DNA of 16,278 bases from DATGLE01 sp035294325 (GTDB lineage Bacteria; Chloroflexota; Ktedonobacteria; Ktedonobacterales; Ktedonobacteraceae), in the NCBI GenBank assembly GCA_035294325.1, contig DATGLE010000175.1, positions 1 through 16,278 on the forward strand, written 5' to 3'. Of the stretch, positions 7,495 to 13,356 are shown one piece after another (position 1 is the first letter of the stretch; the number at the start of each line of letters is the position of its first letter). A model generated the notes under the pieces. It ran no database searches. It was not told where the DNA came from and saw nothing but the letters and a program-made list of their open reading frames with translations. The translations under genes and the position numbers were made by a program.

Positions 7495-7710
7495 TTACTG
7501 ACGACCGGTACGGTAAGAATGCAGTGAGCCGTCGCTGATGGGTTCGTTGATGATGATATCCCCATTTCGGATTTTTATGTTGTACAGGCACGAAGGGTTG
7601 GTGCAAACCCATGCCTTGTACTCGATAGAAGCTCCCTGGCTACCGAAATCCGAAAGCGGAACCAGATCACCTTCACTACATTTGCGACACCGGGGAAACG
7701 CGAATTCCAC
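7495..7710 (-). CDS. Small zinc-ribbon protein of unknown function (71 aa)
   Basis: The product starts VEFAFPRCRKCSEGDLVPL and contains two cysteine pairs, CxxC at residues 8 and 11 and CxxxxC at residues 36 and 41 (WVCTNPSCLYN), which should form one zinc ribbon. The C-terminal half (NIKIRNGDIIINEPISDG) looks like a beta-rich extension. The GTG at 7708-7710 is taken as start because GAAGGAAGGAGG lies seven bases upstream, an exceptionally good SD; the longer frame from a TTG at 7768-7770 would bury this SD inside the gene. It stands alone between the tnpB relic and the sigma factor region. No enzymatic motif is visible; a nucleic-acid or protein-binding adaptor is possible. I do not recognise the family. 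Confidence 0.72.
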   Translation of the reverse strand: MEFAFPRCRKCSEGDLVPLSDFGSQGASIEYKAWVCTNPSCLYNIKIRNGDIIINEPISDGSLHSYRTGRQ

Positions 7711-7753
7711 GAAATCGCCTCCTTCCTTCTTCTTTGGAGGATCTAGTCGCTTG

Positions 7754-7779
7754 CCTGCCTGAACAGTCAATCAGGCAGG
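7754..7779. repeat. Hairpin upstream of the zinc-ribbon gene
   Basis: CCTGCCTGA (7754-7762) pairs with TCAGGCAGG (7771-7779), 9 bp around an 8-base loop. A TTGACT hexamer (minus strand, 7765-7770) overlaps it and could be a -35 box with a weak TAGATC about 19 bases on. It may be an operator or leader structure. Confidence 0.35.
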
Positions 7780-8543
7780 GCTGCGCGAGAAAGTAAGCCG
7801 AGGGGGAGCCTCCGCCGCTGCATCCGCGTCCCCACAACAGGCCCATATCCATGCCCTCCTATCATATCACAACTCCTCTTCTCTGTCAGCAGGTAGATGA
7901 AGTAATTTTCATAATTTGCGTAAGAGTCGTGGCCGCTCTCCATCCTACCCGGCACGCGCGAAGAGGTGAGAAACACCAGGACACCTGACGGCCCCTCTCA
8001 TAGCAAGCGATACGCCGATCGACTATGGATATCTGCTGGCGGGGGCCGGTGTTCTGTTGCTTCTTACATTCAGCATAACAGGTGTTACAACTCTCGTCAA
8101 GTATTCATATCTATTGACCTATGCACGGTATATATCGACTCCCTGCCTGCTGTGGAATTTTCCCCACATATGGAAATCTCTTCATCTGGCGCGCGGGCTT
8201 CGATATCTCTGTTCATCATTCCTTCTGCCGCTATCGTTCTTCCTTTGCGCTCAAAATGACGGATATGCTCCCGCTTCTCCCTCGCTCCCTGAGAGGAGTG
8301 CATGCGCACGGCGCGGGTTTGGCACGATTGTTGCAGGAAGGAGCAGTGGGAGAGTAATCAAGACTGCGCAGTCGATCCAGATTATTTCACGCCATGTGCG
8401 AGTTTTCGTGACCGCTCACCACAGCGCGGTTCCCCGCGAAGTAAAGTCTGCGGGCACCGCGCCAGAGGCGTACAGAGACGGGCACATCGAGTTGTTTAAG
8501 CTTCATTCCTGCATGGAGTTTGTGAGAGAAGGAGTACTTATCA
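7780..8543. other. Long region without a recognised gene upstream of the sigma factor
   Basis: About 760 bp. Several open frames exist, the longest a plus-strand one at 8057-8587, but it overlaps the sigma gene start, lacks an SD and has no recognisable domain, so I read it as chance. Contents worth noting are the sigma-54-like site at 8319-8335, a 12-base palindrome GACTGCGCAGTC at 8362-8373, and a small CGCGG-TTCC-CCGCG hairpin at 8425-8438. The length allows a long regulated leader for the sigma gene or an unseen small RNA. No tRNA or rRNA is visible. Confidence 0.5.
8319..8335 (+). promoter_or_regulatory. Exact sigma-54-type -24/-12 promoter match upstream of the sigma factor gene
   Basis: TTGGCACGATTGTTGCA fits the RpoN consensus TGGCACG-N4-TTGCA completely, with GG at 8321-8322 and GC at 8333-8334, ten bases apart as required. 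Transcription would start near 8346, about 200 bases before the sigma gene. Whether this organism has RpoN is not visible here, so function is uncertain despite the match. Confidence 0.4.
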
Positions 8544-9569
8544 ATGGGAGCAAGAGGAACAGTGGCATCCCGCAGGGTGGACTATGAGGGGCGTGTAGTG
8601 CCGGGGAAGAAAGGTTGCACGATAGAGTACCCCTGCGACAGAGGCGCGCTTGAGAGCGAAGAGGAGCCTGGCTATGAATATGAAGAGGAGCTTGAGGAGG
8701 GAGAAGAGGACCTGCGCGCGGCTGTCGATGATTCGGTGAAGCAGTATCTTAAAGAGATTGGCATGTATCCGCTGCTAACGGCTGAACAGGAATTGATGCT
8801 GGCGGAACGTGTGGCGCACGGTGATGCACAGGCCCGCCAGAAATTAATCGAGGCCAACCTCCGCCTCGTCGTCAGTATTGCCAAGCGCTACTCAAATCAG
8901 GGCTTGCCGCTGCTAGATCTGATCCAGGAGGGCAACATCGGGCTGATGCGCGCGACACAAAAGTATGATTACCGGCGCGGTTTCCGCTTCTCGACCTATG
9001 CCACATGGTGGATCCGCCAGGCGATCAGTCGCGCGATTGCCGAACATGCACGCAGTATCCATATTCCCGTTCATGTTGTTGAGCTTATTTATAAGATCAA
9101 GCGCATCTCCCGTCATCTGTACCAGGAGCAAGGACTGGAGCCGCTGCCCGAGCAGATCGCCGAACAGACCGGTCTGCCGCGCGAGCGTGTAATAGAGCTG
9201 CTCAATGTGGCCGAGCAGCCGATTTCACTCGATGCGCCAATGGCCGACGATGAGGAGTATCACCTGGCCGATATGCTAGAGGATCCGGCGATGACGGCAA
9301 ATCTGGATCAGGTTTCACAGCAGAGGCAGCGCGAGCATATCGAGCGCTCTATGACGGTCCTGAATCCGCGCGAGCGCACGATCATCGAGATGCGCTATGG
9401 CTTGAAGGACGGTCACTCGCTCTCGCTGGACGAAGTGAGCGTTCTGTTCCATCTCACGCGCGAGCGCATTCGCCAGATTGAGGTCAAGGCGCTGCGCAAG
9501 CTGCGCTATCCCGAACGCTACGATAGCATGCGCGATTTCCCGGCGCATGAGGTTTCCTGGCAACAATAA
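8544..9569 (+). CDS. RNA polymerase sigma factor, RpoD/SigA family
   Basis: Sigma-70 proteins bind core RNA polymerase and recognise -35/-10 promoters. The 341-residue product has no region 1.1. An acidic run (about residues 36-56, rich in E) precedes region 1.2 (DSVKQYLKEIGMYPLLTAEQE, about 63-83). Region 2 includes NLRLVVSIAKRY (about 105-116), DLIQEGNIGLMRA (about 125-137) and the -10 recognition helix RFSTYATWWIRQAI (about 148-161); region 3 spans about 172-250; region 4.2 is the helix-turn-helix LDEVSVLFHLTRERIRQIE (about 295-313). Start ATG at 8544 has AGAAGGAG nine bases upstream. It is the only plus-strand gene and converges on prfB. The variant 4.2 sequence (VSVLFHL rather than the usual VGxxFxV) and lack of 1.1 leave open whether it is the primary sigma or a group 2 paralogue. 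Confidence 0.93.
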   Translation: MGARGTVASRRVDYEGRVVPGKKGCTIEYPCDRGALESEEEPGYEYEEELEEGEEDLRAAVDDSVKQYLKEIGMYPLLTAEQELMLAERVAHGDAQARQKLIEANLRLVVSIAKRYSNQGLPLLDLIQEGNIGLMRATQKYDYRRGFRFSTYATWWIRQAISRAIAEHARSIHIPVHVVELIYKIKRISRHLYQEQGLEPLPEQIAEQTGLPRERVIELLNVAEQPISLDAPMADDEEYHLADMLEDPAMTANLDQVSQQRQREHIERSMTVLNPRERTIIEMRYGLKDGHSLSLDEVSVLFHLTRERIRQIEVKALRKLRYPERYDSMRDFPAHEVSWQQ

Positions 9570-9622
9570 TAGAGAAGGGGATGCGAGGGGCCGTTCGCCC
9601 TGTGCATCCCCTTCTCTATTAT
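9566..9622. terminator. Shared hairpin between convergent sigma factor and prfB genes
   Basis: Bases 9566-9584 pair perfectly with 9604-9622 (19 bp), with a partly self-complementary 19-base centre. The sigma TAA (9567-9569) is in the left arm and the prfB TAG (minus, 9619-9621) in the right arm, so one hairpin closes both genes. The position suits a bidirectional terminator, although no clear U-tract follows on either strand. Confidence 0.7.
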
Positions 9623-10729
9623 GCTACTGTTACGCCGCCGGCCTGGGCCTGGAGGTAGGCGTAGATGAAAGGATCAACATTGCCGGCCAGATATCCTTCC
9701 GTATCGCTGGTTTCATAACCGGTGCGATGATCCTTCACGATATTATAGGGATGGATGGTCACGGTGCGGATCTGCGTCCCGAAGTCGGCCTGTACGTGCT
9801 CGCCTTTGAGCCTGGCAGTCTCCTCCGCACGCTTTCTCTCTTCCAGTTCGTAGAGTCGCGCCTTGAGCAGCTTGAGGGCGACCTCGCGATTCTGGATCTG
9901 GGAGCGCTCGTTCTGGCAGGTGACGACGATGCCGGTGGGAATATGGCGCATGCGCACCGCCGAGTCGGTCTTGTTCACATGCTGGCCGCCGGCCCCCGTC
10001 GAGCGATACGTGTCCACCTCGATATCTTCGGGGCGGATCGTAATCTCGATGCTGTTCTCGATATCGGGTATTACCTCGACCTTCGCGAACGACGTATGCC
10101 GGCGATGGGCCGCGTCGAACGGGGAGAGGCGAATCAGCCTGTGTGTGCCCGCCTCCGAGCGCAGGTAGCCATAGGCGTAGTGACCGCTGATACCAATGGT
10201 GACGCTCTTGAGGCCCGCCTCCTCACCCTCGCTATAGTCATAGACCTCGGTGCGGAAGTGGTGCTGCTCGGCCCAGCGCAGGTACATGCGTAAGAGCATG
10301 TCGGCCCAGTCCTGGGCATCAACGCCGCCGCTGCCCGCATGAATGCTGACGATTGCGTCGCGCTCGTCGTGTTCGCCATTGAGCATAAGAGCAAACTGGC
10401 GCTGCTCTACCTCTTGCTCAAGTGGCGCTATCTCTCGCGCAACCTCCTCCTGCATTTCTTCGTCTGGCTCCTCCTCCAGCAATCGGGCTAATCCCAGCAG
10501 ATCGTCGAGTTGCGCGGCAATTCGCTCCCATGTGGCAACCTCCTCGCGCAGGGCATTGAGACGCTGCATCTGGGCCTGCGCCCGGCGGTTGTCGGACCAG
10601 AAATCGGGAGCTATGCTTTCTTCTTCAAGTTTGTGGATTTGTGTTTTCTTGTTCGCCAGGTCAAAGACGCACCATTGTTTTCTGGACGCGTTCTCGCAGG
10701 CGTTCGATCTGGTTTATAAGTTCGTTCAT
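9619..10729 (-). CDS. prfB: Peptide chain release factor 2 (RF2), with programmed +1 frameshift
   Basis: RF2 releases finished proteins at UGA and UAA codons. The first frame (ATG at 10727-10729) encodes 22 residues, MNELINQIERLRERVQKTMV then RL, and ends in CTT TGA C; slipping +1 continues with DLANKKTQIHKLEEE into the main frame, giving 369 residues in all, near the 365 of E. coli. The anticodon-like SPF is at about residues 202-204 and the peptidyl-hydrolysis GGQ at about 247-249 (STGAGGQHVNKTDSAV). The main frame has no start of its own near the join, so the shift is needed for a full-length product. A feature calling only the frame from 10569 would be truncated. The upstream region contains an extended -10 box (10737-10742) and the palindromic element at 10785-10912. 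Confidence 0.95.
10660..10666 (-). promoter_or_regulatory. prfB +1 frameshift site CTTTGAC
   Basis: Minus-strand CTT TGA C is the canonical RF2 autoregulatory site: low RF2 lets the ribosome pause at UGA and slip forward one base. The strong AGGGGG stimulator found upstream of this site in E. coli is not visible; the preceding bases read AATGGTGCGT, so stimulation by anti-SD pairing would be weak. Confidence 0.93.
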
Positions 10730-10736
10730 AGGCAGT

Positions 10737-10742
10737 ATTGTA
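10737..10742 (-). promoter_or_regulatory. Extended -10 promoter for prfB
   Basis: Minus strand TGGTACAAT is an extended -10 element (TGn plus TACAAT). It ends eight bases before the A of the ATG, so transcription would start at or within a base or two of the start codon, implying a leaderless or nearly leaderless mRNA. No SD is seen before the ATG, which agrees. There is no convincing -35 at the right distance. Confidence 0.45.
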
Positions 10743-10784
10743 CCATGTTTTGCGGAATCCTGGTACAGGTCAAATCTGGCGCCG

Positions 10785-10912
10785 CCACTCTTTCCCGGAC
10801 ACCTCAGTTCCTGCGGCGCTTCGCATGTGTCAGAGGAGAGTGCTGGCGCGGCGGATGCCATCCGCCGCGCCAGCACTCTCCTCTGACAGACAGGTCGCCA
10901 CAGGCGGCGGGG
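10785..10912 (-). repeat. Palindromic element copy B: conserved flanks around a 30-bp perfect stem
   Basis: Bases 10828-10857 pair perfectly with 10859-10888 around a single central base, a 61-base palindrome that in a real hairpin would open a few central pairs. The outer end of the stem is TGTCAG/CTGACA, shared with copy A at 2538-2666. The minus-strand flank from 10833 down to 10785 matches copy A at 39 of 49 positions and contains the identical 17-base core ATGCGAAGCGCCGCAGG. The other flank (10883-10912) matches copy A at 22 of 31 positions. Between these flanks the stem sequence is quite different from copy A. It lies between the 10954-12153 gene and prfB, and its outer flank reaches to within about 45 bases of the prfB -10 box. 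Confidence 0.85.
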
Positions 10913-10953
10913 ACACCTCGCGCTTCGGCAGGGGGCCTTGCCCGTGCATTCCC

Positions 10954-12153
10954 CTAGCCAAGAATGAGATTGGTCAGCAACAACTGGCCCGGCGCTGGCG
11001 GCTGCGCTTTCCCGTGCGCTATTGTCGGCTTCGTGGGAAGATCTTCGATCAAGAGCAGCCCGGGCTGATCCGGCACCCGGTTGGTGTAGGAGATGGTCTC
11101 ACTGTACGCGCCCTCGGCACTCACGGTGAAGGCCGGACTTATCAAGGTCTGGAGCGGCATCAGGGTATGGTCGAAAAGCGTGGTCGTGGCCCGTCCCTTA
11201 GCGAGATCGATGCTTCCATGAATGGTCAGGGGCGAAGTGACGAAGGGCTGTAACACTGCCTGATTCAGCGTAATGCCGCGCGTCTGCGCTGCTGTGACGA
11301 ACCAGAGGCCGCGGCTGCCGGGCTGAATAAGCCGCTGGAGTGTGACCGTGACCCGCAAAGGCGGATCTTTTTGCGCCAGCAGCACATGCGCCGTCATGCC
11401 ATCGTTGTCCTGTAGTGTGTCCTGCACGTCGCTGCCGGACCACTGAAAGATATCTCTCGCCAGTTGCTCGGCTGTCAGCAGCGGATCGCTCCAGGGCAGC
11501 GATAGCCCGTTATTGGCTTCGTCCTGCAATGCCTCGGCCTCGCTGCGACTCGTGACCGGATAGAGTCCGGGGAACTCCCTTTGGATAAACATGCCATTGT
11601 GCCATGCATATTCCCGGTAGACGTTTTGCTCAAGTGGCTGCAAAACTGTGCTCGCCTGCGGTGGAAGCGTGGTGTCAAGCGCGCCGATGCTCAGCGTATT
11701 GGCACGGGTAACGCTGACTGTTCCCTGTACCAGCCCCAGTTGCTTGAAAAGGAGCCTTAATACCGGTTTGCCACGCTGCATCGTGCAGCCATAGACATAG
11801 ATATCGAGGGGGTGCTGCGCATTGACGCCCGTCACCTGCACCAGCGCTGATGGCGCGCCTCCCGTGACCTCGTTGATGAACTGTACAGCGCTCATCTGCT
11901 GCGCGTGCGGATCGAACGGGATGGTCTTCGTATAGTCATTGTAACGGATAAGATCGAGGCAGTTGGTAATGGGCAGCGTGGGGTAAGCGCTGTGGGTGAC
12001 GGCGATAAAGTGCAGCAGGCCGATCAGCGCCAGCACCGCGAAAAGGATGGTCAGGGGCCGTGGCCTTCCTGGGCTGCGCTGAGGATAATAGTGGACTGCT
12101 GCGTCCTGTTCTGGGGAAGCAGTTTGTGGCTTTACCTCTCTAACATCCGGCAT
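10954..12153 (-). CDS. Membrane-anchored protein of unknown function with Gmad2-like C-terminal domain
   Basis: A 399-residue protein with a 33-residue cytoplasmic tail rich in P and R, one membrane helix (about 34-53, LTILFAVLALIGLLHFIAV) and a long extracytoplasmic part. The C-terminal stretch, about 300-372, has the spacing of a Gmad2 immunoglobulin-like domain: QPFVTSPLTIHGS, a central LFDHTLMPL and a closing YSETISYTNRVPDQPGLLLI. Gmad2 domains occur in Gram-positive-type envelope and spore-germination-linked proteins; this assignment is by eye and moderate. The middle (about 60-290) is not recognised. The ATG at 12151-12153 is the first in frame; the SD is indifferent (GGAGGAG about 14 bases upstream). 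It follows the zinc-ribbon membrane protein gene, separated by 210 bp that contain the 12300-12336 hairpin. An envelope role is likely, the exact job unknown. Confidence 0.8.
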   Translation of the reverse strand: MPDVREVKPQTASPEQDAAVHYYPQRSPGRPRPLTILFAVLALIGLLHFIAVTHSAYPTLPITNCLDLIRYNDYTKTIPFDPHAQQMSAVQFINEVTGGAPSALVQVTGVNAQHPLDIYVYGCTMQRGKPVLRLLFKQLGLVQGTVSVTRANTLSIGALDTTLPPQASTVLQPLEQNVYREYAWHNGMFIQREFPGLYPVTSRSEAEALQDEANNGLSLPWSDPLLTAEQLARDIFQWSGSDVQDTLQDNDGMTAHVLLAQKDPPLRVTVTLQRLIQPGSRGLWFVTAAQTRGITLNQAVLQPFVTSPLTIHGSIDLAKGRATTTLFDHTLMPLQTLISPAFTVSAEGAYSETISYTNRVPDQPGLLLIEDLPTKPTIAHGKAQPPAPGQLLLTNLILG

Positions 12154-12259
12154 CTTCCGTTTACTCTCCTCCCATCAAAAAAAGCATATTCTCTTCTCAT
12201 TCTATCTCTGAGATAATGCGAGGAACTTCTATGCTCTTGATGGAAAGGGGGGGCTGGTT

Positions 12260-12336
12260 GCTGGTTCCTGGCGTGCTCGCGCCTGCGGCGCTCGCCTTTG
12301 TGCAATGGATGCAGGCGCCTCCTGCATCCATTGCAC
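12260..12336 (-). repeat. Palindromic element copy C: diverged, with one conserved flank
   Basis: GTGCAATGGATGCAGG (12300-12315) pairs perfectly with 12321-12336, 16 bp around a 5-base loop. Reading the minus strand away from it, AAAGGCGAGCGCCGCAGG followed about 12 bases later by CCAGGAA resembles the conserved flank of copies A and B (GCGAAGCGCCGCAGG, then TGTCAGGA). The other flank does not match. The stem shares ATGGATGCAG with copy A. It lies between the zinc-ribbon protein stop and the next gene and may terminate or stabilise that transcript. Confidence 0.55.
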
Positions 12337-12363
12337 CCATTGTGTGGTGGAGCCGCACGAACG

Positions 12364-13350
12364 TCAGGCGGGGGAGAGGTAGCCGGAGAGGATCTGCCAG
12401 GAGCCGCCGGCCTGCTGGCCGACGATGTAATACCCCTGGTAGGTAACGTGCCTGGTGCCCTTGCCGGACTGTACGGTCTCGGTTGCGTTGACCGTTACCG
12501 GGATTTTCACCGTGCCATCGGCCTGCACTGTTGCGCTGCCGAGCGTAACTTGATCGCGCACGGTATTCTTGAAGCCGTTTCTAAAGGCGAGGAAGCCCTG
12601 AGGGTTGTTCTTCCACAGGTTATAGGCCGCGCGATAGCTACGATGGTTGATATCGTTATAATATTGCTGGATGACGGCCAGGGCTTGAGGCGGCGCGCTC
12701 ACGCTGGTAGGCGATGGCGTGACTGTGGCCGCAGCGGGGACGGTGGTCGTTACCGTGATGGCGCTGCTACCATTGTGCTGGTTGGCATTGCTGGTGATGC
12801 CCCTGCTACGCAGTGCAAACAACGCTATCGCGCCCATAATGAACAGCAGCCCCAGCAGAATAAGAAGCAGCGCGATGGTGCGCCCCACCGGCGAGCGTCG
12901 TCGCGCTGGCTGATACTGGCCGGCATAATCTACAGGCTGCGCCCCGTATGCGGGATAGGAGGCGTCCGGCGGGGGATAGATAGCGCTGCGCTGAGGAGCT
13001 GATCCCGTATAAGATATTCCTTGAGGTGTATAACCAGGATAAGAGGTCTGTGCGTCTGGAGGTGCAGGCGGCGCAAGGGGGCCAGGCAAGATGGCTCTGG
13101 TGGTCTCTTCCTGGCCCGGCTGCGTGCTGTAGTCCGGGTCGGCGGAGCGCAGCACAAGCTTCTGCTGCGCCGCTGCCGCCTGCGATGGCTGCCGCGTGTT
13201 GAACGAGCGAGATTCTACCGTTGGATCATCAGGGTGATAGTCCTGCACTGTCGACGCCAGATCAATGTTCGACTCTACCAGGGAGCCGCAGCGCGGACAG
13301 CGTGTTTCACCGGGCGCTAATTGATAGCCGCATTGACCACAAAAAATCAT
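12364..13350 (-). CDS. Zinc-ribbon, single-TM protein with NTF2-like extracytoplasmic domain
   Basis: The N-terminus MIFCGQCGYQLAPGETRCPR and the following C form a CxxC...CxxC zinc ribbon (cysteines at about 4, 7, 18, 21). A low-complexity linker rich in P, Q, Y and S (about 30-150) leads to one membrane helix (about 158-180, after RRRSPVGR) and a T/S/P-rich spacer. The last 105 residues (ALAVIQQYYNDINHRSYRAA onward, then an alternating beta pattern ending GSWQILSGYLSPA) look like an NTF2/SnoaL-like or DUF4878-type cystatin-like fold. The ATG at 13348-13350 is preferred; a GTG directly before it also fits. The gene begins six bases after the lon stop without a clear SD, so translational coupling to lon is likely. 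Function is unknown; such proteins are common in Ktedonobacteria-like genomes, from general knowledge. Confidence 0.85.
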   Translation of the reverse strand: MIFCGQCGYQLAPGETRCPRCGSLVESNIDLASTVQDYHPDDPTVESRSFNTRQPSQAAAAQQKLVLRSADPDYSTQPGQEETTRAILPGPLAPPAPPDAQTSYPGYTPQGISYTGSAPQRSAIYPPPDASYPAYGAQPVDYAGQYQPARRRSPVGRTIALLLILLGLLFIMGAIALFALRSRGITSNANQHNGSSAITVTTTVPAAATVTPSPTSVSAPPQALAVIQQYYNDINHRSYRAAYNLWKNNPQGFLAFRNGFKNTVRDQVTLGSATVQADGTVKIPVTVNATETVQSGKGTRHVTYQGYYIVGQQAGGSWQILSGYLSPA

Positions 13351-13356
13351 CACTGC

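Noticed and set aside
8114..8136. TTGACC followed by TATATC as a sigma-70 promoter
   Set aside because: The spacing is only 11 bases, too short for a -35/-10 pair.
8057..8587. Plus-strand 176-codon open frame
   Set aside because: No SD, no recognisable domain, and it overlaps the well-supported start of the sigma factor gene in another frame.
10619..10729. prfB as a pseudogene broken by TGA
   Set aside because: The TGA sits in the canonical CTT TGA C programmed frameshift site at the expected codon, so the gene is intact.
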